Of a stretch of 64,000 nucleotides of DNA, positions 50,801-62,706 are shown piece by piece. The DNA comes from Lineus longissimus (Eukaryota; Nemertea; Pilidiophora; Heteronemertea; Lineidae). The notes under the pieces are model-generated. The model did no database searches, was not told the DNA's origin, and saw only the letters and a list, made by a program, of their open reading frames with translations. The translations under genes and the position numbers were made by a program. How positions within the stretch are numbered: position 1 is the stretch's first letter; every line of letters begins with the position of its first letter. The DNA lies in the NCBI RefSeq assembly GCF_910592395.1, contig NC_088308.1, positions 20,103,501 through 20,167,500 of the forward strand, written 5' to 3'.

Positions 50801-53800
50801 ATTTCACACAGTAGAGCTCGAATAACATTGGTGGACATTTTGACTTTACTGTCCAAGTTTGATTTCAGCAAATTGGACAATAGATGTTGAAATTGGGAAA
50901 TACTAAAATTGGAAAATATTCATGTTAGACGCCCGCTCTATACATTTACAACATTTTACCGCTGACAGATCTTCCTGGGTATTGGTGGGCACATGGGCAC
51001 AATACCATTGAAACAATCCAAAGCCCATGGCTTCTTACTTTGGAACAGAACCCAAGATTAGGCCAATGAGATCAACCTTTACCACCTTTCGATGAACACC
51101 CTTCAACAGGTATTTTACAAGCATCATTAGTACATACTCCTGTCAGAATGTCCAACCTGTTTAACAGTTGTTTGAAGAACAGCAACACCATGCCAGCGAT
51201 TACAAGCAGAATTTCAACATTCCTGTATTACTAACCCACAGCAAGATTGTTAGTAATATCAGGGGTCAACCATTAGTAATACAGTACTTTTTCAGTGAAA
51301 GAACACAACTGAACCTGGAGGACAGCTCATCGAATGGATAATGAGAATACTAACTTGGATGCTTAACTATTTACATCTCTTTTACTAGCCTTTAAACATA
51401 AGTCTGAATCTTAGTCTCTAAACCTTCACCAAAAATCTTATTACTGTGTACACTTAGTTACCTAGCCTACATGTCACGCCTATTTCATTGCGCTCATCTC
51501 ATGTGAGTGGCAGCTTATTGGTGCAAAGTGGAGAGCACTAGGTTCTGGGCTTCTTGCCAAAGTGAACAAGCTCAAAGAGCTTATACAATGGTTTCACTAG
51601 TACATGTATATCATCAAGATAATTTGTAAAATCGTTAGGCTTTCATCAAATGCCAGCATCTTTTAGAACAATGGTAAGATGTCGAGCCGTTGTTGGGGCT
51701 ACATTCCTTTAATAATTCCTTTTAGAAATCTCTCTGTAGTGCTTTTCTAAAATGCAGGCAGCAGTAAGGACAAGGGCGCCAGCGAGTATTCATTTTGTTG
51801 ATTGACCTGTGACTGAAACAGCTTTAGATACAATACTCCAGATTACAGAGTTGCACCAACGTCAGCAACACTTTCAAGTTGGTTCAGAAAGAAAGAACTT
51901 TTGAACTGGCATGTCTGGCCTCTCTGGAAAGCTATCGAATATCTTTCGATCATATTAGCATGCAATGGTAAACAAAACAACATCACAACAGCTATCTAAC
52001 CTTCAAATCTTTCTGGGACACCCTGTTTGTTATGCCTGTAGTGGTGCACTGTCAATCAAGTACTTTGATTGATTGATCGTGCTTAACGAAAGGAAGAGCA
52101 TCCATCCAGATTTACAGTGATTTATCATGATTTTAATCATCCCTTGACTAAAAGAAGATCAAGTCAGAAAAAGACATCCTCTATCAATAAGCGTTGATTG
52201 ATGATCATAGAGGTCAAAGGTTATTGGTGGTACTGAATTCTGAAGGGGAGCATGTAATTGAAATTAGTGAGTGAAGAGAAATGATTTATTGAAAAGGTAA
52301 ATTACCGATAGTGCATATCACCAATGATTCAATCACTAAAGTTTGAAAACAGTGTTCCACCAACCTTCATTCATACAGCATGTCTTATTGATGAATTAAG
52401 AAGGGCTACCCATCAACAGCACATTGACTGAATACAACTCATAACTGAATCAGTACATGGTCTCCCCTTCCAATAATGCAGTTACACTTTCAGCTATGCG
52501 AAGTAGATTGTTGTCAGGCACTATCAAATACTACATCGAATATATCAGTTGGTGTCACAGGACCAATTCTATCCTAAGTATTTGACAAGTCAGAACCAAT
52601 TACTGTTGTGGCCTGGCAGCTTTGCTCTGTTTTATTAGTTGAAGATGCTGGCTTGTCTTAGCTGGCTCTACTAGCTTTTCCACGCAGATCATTTGCCGAA
52701 GTTACACCAAAGTTGCCGACCGGGAGCTTATTGTCCAAGTCATCAAGATTTATGTTGCTTTTTTATTCTAAGGCATTATATGCTACCCCATCATCATCCA
52801 AGCAAGATACAGAGCACGTAATGGGAAATCATTACGTGAAGTGCTGGAGTCAACCATGAAATTGGCCAAAACGCTTTCATCCAAATCACTGGTTGTGGGC
52901 AGAAAGCTAAAGTAGAGATTAGGATTTTTTGATTTATTGTTACCTCACCACATCAAAATTTACAGAAATTACCAATTCCCCAGTTCTCTTGGAGCAAATT
53001 TTGATTTAAAAACACAGCTAGTTCTTCTGACAGTCCACCATTCTTTATGACACACTTTGACTGAAAATACATGTAATTTCCTCTGAAACATTATACTCAA
53101 ATTGCAAAAAACAGATACAACGCATAGTTAAAGCAGTTCAGTTTAATTTCAAAGAAGACAGCCATCTCCAACATCATATATTTCAAGATGGTCGTCTTAC
53201 AAAGCATTTCTTTCAAATCCATCATTAAGGTTTTAATAACTTCTATTTTTAATAACTTTTGATTTATTCTGCATCTTTTTTTGCAAAAGAATTTAGTACC
53301 AATATTTTGCCTCACAACATTAATGTTCCAGTATGTACGTTAATACATATACCGTAAATCATTTCACTGTTTATGGTATCATATATTTTGTGTAGATATA
53401 TTTTTTTTGGTAAAAGATAAGAAGATTAGATTCATAACTTAGCAACATTAAAATGTGCGCTAAAAGATACTCTTGTTGCTCATAAATGATTCTACATATA
53501 ATTCTAGGATTCAAAAATATATGTTCTGGGTATATTGGAGATAAAAGATAAAACCACACTGACAAAATGAAAGAGAATATCACAGCAAAGCAGTCTTTAT
53601 CTACTTGATCTTTACGGAAGACAACGATTTTGAAATTTCAAAGGTTCTATGGTTAAAGACTTTAAGTACTCTATGTTTATCAGCAAAAACCAGTGAAAAT
53701 GATCAGGACTTACAAGGCAACAAACAAGATCACTACAAAGCAGAAATGTTGCTTGCAGGTGAGCTCGTACTGATCAGTTTCACTTTGAAAACAAATGAGG

Positions 53801-56800
53801 TTCTTTGTAAAAACATTTCTCAAAGTCAAGCACCTTTAACAAAGCAGAGGGCAGGCCTGAGGAATCATCTTTGCACTTCTTGATACTTTGAATATCCTGT
53901 AGAAGTGAAAGTCTCTCACCCCGAGTAATGCACGGAACTGGAAAGTGATTGTGAGAATGGTTTTGCATAATGGATTGGGGACTCGATTGATGGAAGCTAA
54001 TGTGGATTAAGAGACGTGATAAGTAGCGAGACATGTTAAAGGAAAATATAAAACATCTTGACCGAATTTAGAGTAGGCTATCATACAACCTGGCTTGTTC
54101 ACTGGTCTATTGAAATGAGAGATCATATGCCTTACCAAAGTATCTCATTTTTATGCAGCAGATAGTAGGTAAGATATATAGTGGTGATTGTCGGCATAAA
54201 TTGTCATCAGAAGAATGAACGAAACCCAGCAGTATTAACAATCATCAGCAAGATACCATTGAATCATCAGTGGCTTACATCAATGCCTTAACTGCCGAGG
54301 GCAAACCTTTGCAAATATATATTATTCACTACATACCTCCAATTCTGATACCATAGTACTGCAACTTGTGCGCCTCCTTCATCAGGTCAGGGTCATTCAA
54401 CACATCCTAAAAATACATATTTAATGAAGATGTTAAGATATATTTACTTTCAAATAAGTTTTGCCATACAGAATTGATACTCGTCGTCCAGAGTCAGGGA
54501 CTTGACCGACCACTGCATGGCTGCTGTATTATATCCACCTCCACAGCATTGCTCCAACTTCTGAAATCTATGAGGTTTATTAGTTTACTTTGGTGACTAA
54601 GAACCTCAGATTATCCTTCTGTCACGCTCCTCATTTGAGGGTATTTTACCATCGCTAAGCAGATAACTGGTACATGTTCATCCCTCTTCCCATGTGACAA
54701 TTCAATTTTCCTTTGACAAATTGGTATTTAAGATCTTATGGTTGGCTTAGCTGATGATTGCAACCTGTGAACAGCAAACAAAGTCAAAGTTGCTTCCCCA
54801 ACTGGTAACAAGAACCCAGGCATTAAGCCTTGAGAAAGATATGACTCAAGAATGAAAATACAAATAATTGTGGTTCCTGGAATATGAGACAACATGAGAG
54901 ATCACAATTGTGAATATGAAAATATAAAATCAACCTTCCTAGTTCCAAGGGCTACGTCAAGCTTGGTCAAGTCAATTCTCTAGAGCAAAGATATAAGATA
55001 TGAATTTTATGTTTGTAAATGACACCCACAATAAGTTATATGTTATCAATTTTGTCTAACGTCAGGTGATTTCCTGGAGCTGTGTTTTAAACCCAGATTT
55101 CAGCTATTGGCAATCTCCCCTCAGGGAAGCTTTCAGGCGGTTTGAAATATGATAAGTCAATATGCAACACCAAAATCTGCAAATCTAGCAGTTTTGCAAG
55201 CAAAATGTGATTCAACTCCATTGTTGTATAAATCCACCCCAGGGAAAGTTTGACTCTTCTTACATTAATCCAGACTGAGCTTTTCCCATGGCATATCAAG
55301 TAGTTCCCACTCTATGCCTTCTATATCACATTGTTGACACATCTTCACACTTGATACCAGTCCGGCAACTTACAAGTTTTTGGTCAATCCAACTTCTCAG
55401 AATAAGCCACATGCCAGTAACCCTTGATAGTTAACAACGGCTATTTTCTGGAACATACATGTACATGCAGCACTAAAATACAGCCTTAAACATAGCTGGT
55501 GTCATTTTCACAGTGATTTTTAAAACCATCCCATCATTAGTACAGCAGCCTGGACAACGAGCCATCGCGATGCCTGGACCAACATGACTTCTGGCCTAAT
55601 GGGTCTCCACGGCTTTGATATAGTAGATGGTCAATCATGTCTTGTGGTAGGCTCAAGTATGACAAAGGAGATGGCAATAACCTTCACAGATATTACAACT
55701 TGTTTTTCACCACCGAGACTTGTGGAACCCAGATTGGTTCAGTTAGACCTTGGGCCATGGGACCAAGTGATGTTAAGAAGTCAGTCATATTGCAAAAACC
55801 ATTGACAACAGTTGCAGAATTCTGATCTATTGAAAAAAGGGTCAACATTTGCAGAATTCTGATCTGCTTATATCAACTTTTGTGGATATTAACCCGAGCT
55901 ACGGAAAAAAGTTATCAAAATGTCTGTTCTAATTAAAGATAATAATTAATTTCTGAAAAGCTCAATTTCAACAGATTGCATTTTCAGATTTTTCCAAAAC
56001 AGACTAACCATTGCATGCTGCAATATATATGTATTGAATGCTGCAATATCAACTGAAATATTGTTCAGCAAAGAACACTCAAATATCAACAACCGTTGAC
56101 CCCTGACTGAACTACCTTTTCCTTTTTTCTATACAATTGTTTGTTAAATATTGATTACAGTCTGCACATAAAAGGTCAAAAGGGCTGAAAGAACAACTGA
56201 TATTGAGACTCTTTGAAGAGTTCAGATTTTTCTGGAAATTCCAATACCCCTCACTGATCCATTTTCAATGATTAGTCGGCTACAAACAACTTCAACACAA
56301 AAACGTACTGAGACTTCTTTCAACTCAAAATAACTACTTCGACAAGAAGAGGAAACAATTCCTTAGGAAACAACTCTTAGTGAGTGGTTTGATTTTTCCT
56401 GTAGGTTAGAAAGCTTCTGTTTTAAAGCATTAAAATATATAAACTTTGCTGTTCGGCAAACTACCCATCGCTTCATAAGAAAATACAATGAGTTTGGTAT
56501 TTCTTGTACATATGTTTACCTACATATGCTAATTGAGTGAACTTGTTTGAGGGCATCCTTCTTCCATGCAATGTACACCTGTAGAGGCTATCTCTGCAGA
56601 TTGTAGAAGCATTACTGGAGAAAGGAATGCACTGGAGATATTTCACAGAAACAGTGAGAATTTCTTATGGAAAATATCAAAAGATCAGAGACTGAACAAA
56701 AAAACAGCTGAAAACTGTTCAAAAGTTAAACTTTCATGATTTTAGCATATCATTCGCCAGAAGTAACTCACTCTACACCTTATTTAAACATTTATGGAAG

Positions 56801-59800
56801 AAACCAACAAGCTTGAGTCTACAGCACAGTGTACACCACTCTCAAGATTTGAACACCAGTATATTCACTAGTGCCGAAGTGAAGGCGTGATATCAAGACA
56901 ATCTCTTCTCTACCCCCAGGAATAAAAGCTTCTACATCTTGGCATAGAAAACGAACCATTTCAATTCCAGCAAAAGTCGAACATTTGATAAAGAACCTTT
57001 AAAGTAGACTGTAAAGGCATAAGGGAAACGTCCCACACCTTTGTGAAGTGACACTTACAATATTTCGCCCATTTAAAACCATTATTTTGGACGTATTCAG
57101 CTACTCAGAACACCACTTAAGAGGCCGATGTCAAATATGCTATGTATTTAGCAGAACTTTCAATACTTTTATTAATGTAGTTTAGAATAAATATCAATAC
57201 CTTTTAGATGAAGGAGTAAGATAACACTGGCTACACCAAATTGAGAGCATTAGCTTGTGGATACCATTGTGAAAACGCACATCAGTTTCTGATTTAACCA
57301 ATAAACACCAACCCAAACAACCCTAATCGATAACTGTAGATTGCACATGTATCACAAATTTGCTCGAAGGCATTACTTTTCAAAAATATATTGGTCTATT
57401 CCAATACGTCTGTTAGTCAAATATTGCACTCCAAATATGCTTTGATGATACAATGTTCAATTGTGTACACTTGAAGAAACTGTTAATTATTAACGAAATT
57501 TTTATTTGCCAGTATTTGAATTCCCCCTTACCAGTTTCTTTGCCTAGAGCCTGTACTGATGATAGCTAACCAAGTGACTGTTGGATGCACCTCTTAATGA
57601 CTATGGAAACAATTGAAAGCTATTAACAAAATGCAGAATTTAATTGCCTTTATCCTTGGGCAAATCGTTTAACTTTGTTCACCGGTTAACTTTAAGTTTC
57701 TTATATCTCGGGTGTCAGAATATGATGATGATCCAAAGGGCTTTTCAACTAAGAGCCTTTTCCCACTTTGATCATCCCAACAGCAAAACTACTCTTTGCT
57801 CCAGTTTTTACTGGTGATCAAAAATCACCCATTGGTGTAGTTGGCATCTTTTGATGATACTTCTGCATCCACCAACAGCATTGTTGGGTAATTTGAATTA
57901 CCTGACACCCATTATTTTCACCATGGCGGCAACCACAACGAGGAATAGCTCCAGTTGAATCAGACCTTTACACAGAGTCATATATATGGCTAGAAACTCC
58001 TTATAAGCAACATCATCTATCAGCAAGTCTAAAAGCTGCTAGAGGTATTGCTAATAGGTCAGCAATAGTGGAAGAATAATAATGATGATGAGTTTAAACA
58101 TTGATGAGATCAGTTCTCTGACTGCCTGCTATCGTGAGGTTGGAGGCCTCCAGTTAACCGGTTGATAAAAGACCGGCCTCCAAAGGCGAACTAATACAGC
58201 ATGAATAGTTGTGAAGTAGCAATGAATCTGCATCATTATAGCTCGCAGAGGACCGATAACTACCAGAATATCACTGGTGTATGATTTCATTCAAATGCAC
58301 CGTTTGAGCTAACATAGTAAATAAACAATGCAGGACAACTTGAGTCCTGTCATTGATTCGATGGAAACTTAAAAATTATGTGTAACATAATGACCTAATT
58401 TCAATTGGCAACATCTTCGAAGATGTAAACTATGACATTTTCTTACAATGACACCGTTATGACTACATGTACACTGCATTTTGACTATTTTCAAATCTAG
58501 GATGAACTAATCACAACTGTCAAATATATGATTCACTTTGTTTATAAGTGTGTTTTATTTGCAACAAATTGACCATAGGAAAGTGAGGGTTAACACACTG
58601 AACATAGTATAACCATAAATGTTTTTGAGTGCCATGTCCTACTCAGAGGTGATAAACCCAATAAGTCAAGTATTTGAAGATCAGTTTATCACTGTTTAAA
58701 TACATAACATACTTAATATCGAAAAACTTCAAACATCAGACTAATAAAATTGAGGAGGGTAACAGGCAATAAAATCCGACATAAAATCTTGACAGTATAT
58801 CATAAGTGACAATAAGCAAAATGTATTCCCAGTAAGCTGTCAGCCAGTCAAAGCTTTAGCTTTAGAGACCCTTCTGCTTTAAACTTGGATTACTAATATT
58901 GGCGAATTTGAGCAGCAGGTGCAGTAATCCGGACAATGATAGCCAGCAATATCAGACATTTCATTGCTTTTATAACAGAGTAATGAGATCATCCAGAATT
59001 GATACATCATCTGGGTGGTGGGTTTAGTCAGGCTCCCCTCTGAATGATTTTTCATGGTGGCAAGAATCAACCTACTAGCTGCATTATTAAACCCAAAAGA
59101 ACACTGCAGACAAGTCTCTCTACCATGTCATCTCCCTTTCCCTTTACGATCTTTATTTTCTTTAAAAGTGCACCTGCATATTTAGAGAAATATGAATGAA
59201 ATAATCATTTAAAAGTTAAGCTACATCTTGATAGCTGTAAACTGTCACAATAGAAGAAAACAATGTTTGACGACGTCCAATTTATTCTGCGCTAAGAGGA
59301 AATGGATAAGTTTGATATAATGATTTAGCTAGATGAGTAGCCACACAATACAGAACAACAGGGAACTGTCAGATAGACTTTGTTCAGAAACTAAGGGCCA
59401 AATTCATAAAGGGTGTTTAGCTTAAAACAACGTTTAACTACTGAAAAGACAGATTCTGGCCCTTCATGTGAATCTTCACAGAATATGAATAGGCCCTGAA
59501 ACTGATTAGAGAGAAGTTATACATGTCTAACCCTTAAACGCCCTTTATGAATTTGGGCCTAAGTGTCTTGCCGAAGGATATAGAATCTCTATAAATAACT
59601 ATATCTGTAGCTGCTATTATATATATGAATCCTGAAAAAGAAAACCCTACAACCAAATGATCATGGTAAGACAATTCATTCACCTTATATCAATTAACTA
59701 CCAATGAGGCACTTAAGCTGGACCTACCTTCGGTATGTCTTTCTTGCTAGGCCCTTGCTCCATCTCATCCTCAGGGGCAGGCTGCTTTGCCAGCATCCTC

Positions 59801-59946
59801 TTCTGCTCCCCAAAGATATCATCTTTCTCATCCTCTAGCCTGTCTTGCTCCTTGGGAGGCTGGGAGTTATCCTTAGGTCTGTTGGCCTTCCGCCCCTCTA
59901 AACAGACCACAAGGAAACACAGTATCAGAAGTCTTACCAACTTCAT
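35896..59946 (-). CDS. testican (SPOCK/Cow family), secreted matrix proteoglycan core
   Basis: Eleven coding exons: 59946-59728, 54406-54337, 38866-38761, 38569-38467, 38006-37932, 37613-37472, 37193-37047, 36930-36727, 36575-36501, 36244-36107, 35924-35896; 1308 nt, 435 aa (human testican-1 is 439). Signal peptide residues 1-18 (MKLVRLLILCFLVVCLEG), a charged N-terminal region, a Cys-rich CTPTCKRKQLC..MKCISKHK segment as in testican, a basic then acidic linker, an SPARC-type EC domain (about 238-355: SCTKQQLADMGRRLLDWFKLL; EF-hands at 304-315 DVDNDGHLSSHE and 336-347 DVNKDKVFTGEE), and a thyroglobulin type-1 domain (about 357-427, six Cys including QCWCV). The tail ends QASNTYIRS. Odd: no Kazal domain, no acidic C-terminal tail and no obvious Ser-Gly glycosaminoglycan site. 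The last exon is short and less certain than the rest. Family members modulate matrix proteases; the fly member binds Wingless. Confidence 0.9.
38867..54336 (-). other. testican intron 2, 15.5 kb, no nested gene seen
   Basis: Bounded by a donor after 54337 and an acceptor before 38866. Stop codons are dense and no exon-like frame is supported on either strand. A diverged tandem repeat (unit with CCCCATAATGTCA.TCTT.AAAACAG) lies at about 39640-39830, and L2/MIR-like fragments (CCCTGGGCAAGTCACTTGAC; CTCGGGCAATTCACTTGACT) at about 47360-47490. Much of it is complex unique sequence with homeodomain-type TAATTA clusters (near 40913, 42527, 46458) and a PBX-MEIS-type TGATTGACAG at 46106-46115, so regulatory function is possible but not shown. 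Confidence 0.6.
54407..59727 (-). other. testican intron 1, 5.3 kb
   Basis: Separates the signal-peptide exon from the rest. No nested coding exon is supported. It contains a duplicated GCAGAATTCTGATCT motif (about 55816 and 55852), an L2/MIR-like fragment at about 57655 (CCTTGGGCAAATCG), and a Harbinger-type MITE at 59395-59561. Confidence 0.6.
59395..59561. mobile_element. PIF/Harbinger-like MITE
   Basis: Terminal inverted repeats of about 30 bp: the left end begins GGGCCAAATTCATAAAGGG, and the right end read in reverse complement begins GGCCCAAATTCATAAAGGG. Both flanks carry TAA, which would be the 3-bp target duplication typical of PIF/Harbinger. About 167 bp, no coding capacity. It sits in testican intron 1, 170 bp from exon 1. 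Confidence 0.7.
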
Positions 59947-60946
59947 GATCCTGCCACGAGCATTTGCGCTCTCTTAATAAACCGAGATGATAGTGGAACG
60001 ATAGTTAGCAAAGTTATCGACCAATCCATTTATTTGATATAGGGGTGGTGCGGTATATCTGGTAGATGGCAGCAGCATCCGGTTAAGTAATGGATAAAGG
60101 GTGCATATAGGCAAGTGCCGGATGGGCCGCATTACATATAAGTTGTCGCCGCTGGAATCAGTATAAATATGCACTTATCACACCCGTACGGATGACCTCA
60201 CCGAGTAACTGCTTAAAAAACATTGCTAATAGACATTATGCTAATGTACTTGGGTAACACACTTAATAGCCATCTTGTCTGTAGTTTGACCTTGGGTAGC
60301 AAGTTTGGCTAATTATGATATTAGTCGGGCAGTTGTTGCGCGCTTCTGACTCAGATAACATCTTCTATTGACTCTGATTTCTTTTCATCAGTCGTTGGGT
60401 GGTGCGCTTTAATTGCAATACGATGCCCTTGGGAAATGCACTTGACCATCTTGCCATGATGACCTTGGATAATGCACTTGACGATTAAGATGCTTGGACT
60501 CTTTAACTATTGGACCTTGGTATCTCGAATACCTGATTTGCATGCTCCTCCCCTCGCACTAATTACTGAGGCAGAGTTCTTGTTTGATGCAGCGCTTGGC
60601 CTTCTTGTCATCTTTGGGTCCATGCTTTACCTTGGGTAATGTAATTGCATAACAGGCACGTGATCTGCAAGTCTAAGATTGTTATGACCAGAGTCTTTCA
60701 AATAATTTTTTAACGAGGTTTTGGCGCATTTTCACGTGGCGCCTCACCTTGCCGGCCGCCCCCACGCATAGAGGAACATAGACTGACCCCGATTCTCATT
60801 CAGGATCACTTTGAACTATCCAACTATCAGGACTACTGTGTAGTGTGCGCTCTCTCAGATTGGAATTAAATGAAAGTTTCATAACTCAATTTTCGTGATA
60901 TTTATGGCAGATTCTCCATAGATGCTTTGAAGTTGACGGCAAAAGG
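59947..60946. promoter_or_regulatory. shared upstream region of testican (-) and transmembrane collagen (+)
   Basis: Exactly 1 kb between the two start codons, transcribed away from each other, so both promoters and 5' UTRs probably lie here. The interval also contains diverged repeats of a motif like CCTTGGGTAATGCACTTGAC-ATCTTG at about 60250, 60430, 60465 and 60630. On the collagen side two short upstream frames precede the start: ATG GCA GAT TCT CCA TAG at 60904 and ATG CTT TGA at 60921. Confidence 0.55.
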
Positions 60947-62706
60947 ATGGGGACTTCTCCTTCAGAATCTAAGAAGGGCCAAACTCGGTGCAAGTTTGGC
61001 CGCATTTTCTTGCTAACTTTCTTAAGCGCAGCAGTTCTTGGTTCAATGGGTTGGTTGGTTTACTTGAATACGTACAGATTTATCAAACTCGAAGAAAGAT
61101 TAAATCGATTAGAGAAACAATGCAAAACAAGTGAATTTCACTTTGAGGAATATCTTCAACAAAACTTTGAGAGGCTTTTATCTGAGGTAAGCTTTTCTCT
61201 CTCTAATAGTTAGACGTCAGCATTGTTAGCACCGTATCGTTTGATAGCTTCTGCAACATTTCAGACTTAACGCTTCCATTTGCTTAAATAAAATGAATTT
61301 GCCTGGTCACTTTTATTCCAGTACTGTCCAGACCTTCAATGAGATCCCTTTTGACATCTATGCTTAACTTAATCTAACCTACATTACCTGACCCCTGCCT
61401 ATAGTCTCCCTTTAAGATGCATTTTCACCATTTTTGAGAATTAAGATAGCAATTCTTTGGGACGTTTATATACTCTATTTGCAAAACCAGTTCCAGGTTC
61501 AGGTAGCCAGGGATGACTTAAGGTGATAGCTGAGTGGAGTTTGGAGTTTGGGTTTAACTAAGAAGGGTTCGATTGCAGTTTCCTTTGGAAAACATCATGA
61601 TATCAGTTTCCTTTGGAAGACATTATGATATTATTGCCCAGTCTTTGCCTACTCTTTTATTGTCATTTAAACCTTGGTGGTCATATTCAGATACAGTAGA
61701 ACCTCTCTTAGCAGACACCTCTCTATTAAGGAAACCCTTTCTATTAAGGACACTAGTTTTGGTCCCAAATTGGTTGTTTCCATTCAATTTGACCTCTCTA
61801 AGCAGGACACCTCTCTATTAAGGACAGCACTTGTCAGTCCCAAGGGTGTCCTTAATAGAGAGGTTCTTCTGTATTTGATACCAGAACTTTCCCAACTCTA
61901 TTCCGTATACCTCTTGTGAACACTTCACATGAAAAGAATCAACTATTAGAAGGCGATGTTTTCCTCAATAATATCAATGGGCAGTCAAAAGTTATGGGTA
62001 TGATGGCCTAATAATGACAACCAATAAAGTAGGAATTCAATGCCTAAGAAATGAATACAAAAGATGATGAACTATCAAACCACGAAAATGACAGCTAAGT
62101 TTCTGACCCCGGATTTTAGAAGTCACTCATATGGAACCATAAAAATTTGTTGAAGAATCTTACTATCTTACAATGGCGTGTGTTCATTTAATAGTCAACC
62201 ATGTCAGCTCAGATCCACAGGCATTTCTTTCCAATTTTGAATTTGTGGGGATGATAATTGGTGGTTAAAAATAAGGCAGAGTGCAGAAGCTGACTGTGTA
62301 TCAGTTCTTTCATTTTATACATTTATGAGTTGATACACAGGTCTGTGATATAAATCAAATGCCAAGTTTCAAAACTTTGGTTCAAAAAGAAACTTTACAC
62401 TATTTTTCTTCTTCTACCATTTAAAATTTACCTTCTGGTGTTATACTTGGGATGTCATGTACCTTTCGACTTTACCTTCTGGTACCATGATAACCTTTAA
62501 CCTTCTGGTACCATAATCAGGATGTCATGTACCTTTAGACTTTACCTTCTGGTACTATAATTGGGATGTCTTCTACCGCTCAACTTTACCTTCTGGTATC
62601 ATAATTGGGTTGTTTTGTACCTTTCAGCATCTTCCAAAGAAAGACATTCGGGCTGAGGTTATTCCTCACAAACGAGTGGCCAGACAAGTATGTGACTGTC
62701 CAGCAG
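60947..62706 (+). CDS. transmembrane collagen (type XIII/XXIII/XXV class), first two exons (partial)
   Basis: Exons 60947-61186 and 62628-62706, joined in phase 0; the second ends in phase 1 after CDCPAG, just where a Gly-X-Y helix should begin. The protein is a type II membrane protein: a short cytosolic part rich in Lys and Ser, one span (about residues 23-43, FLLTFLSAAVLGSMGWLVYL), a coiled-coil linker (LEERLNRLEKQCK; NFERLLSE), and a basic furin-type site HKRVARQ before the paired Cys. Type XXV collagen has the same order, ERLL, then an R-x-x-R furin site, then a CxCPAG start of the collagen domain; cleavage there sheds the ectodomain. Remaining exons must lie right of the window. Which of the three vertebrate classes is closest cannot be told from 106 residues. 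Confidence 0.78.
61694..61871. mobile_element. Tc1/mariner (pogo/Tigger-like) MITE
   Basis: 178 bp bounded by TA dinucleotides (61692-61693 and 61872-61873). The left end is CAGTAGAACCTCTCTTAGCA and the right end in reverse complement is CAGAAGAACCTCTCTATTAA, so inverted repeats of about 28 bp. The motif CTCTCTATTAAGGA recurs inside. The CAGTAGAACC start and TA target are typical of pogo/Tigger-type elements. No transposase. Confidence 0.75.
62431..62627 (+). repeat. 44-bp minisatellite ending in a splice acceptor
   Basis: Units begin with CCTTCTGGT at 62431, 62475, 62501, 62545 and 62589. Spacing is 44, 26, 44 and 44 bp, so the second is truncated. A full unit reads CCTTCTGGTACCATAAT, then a GGGATGTCATGTACC-type block, then TTTCGACTTTA. 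The last unit is cut at TGTACCTTTCAG, which is the acceptor of collagen exon 2. Confidence 0.9.

Larger units (their letters stand above)
61187..62627 (+). other. intron 1 of the transmembrane collagen
   Basis: Contains a Tc1/mariner-type MITE at 61694-61871 and a 44-bp minisatellite at 62431-62627 that ends on the acceptor of exon 2. No exon seen inside. Confidence 0.7.
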
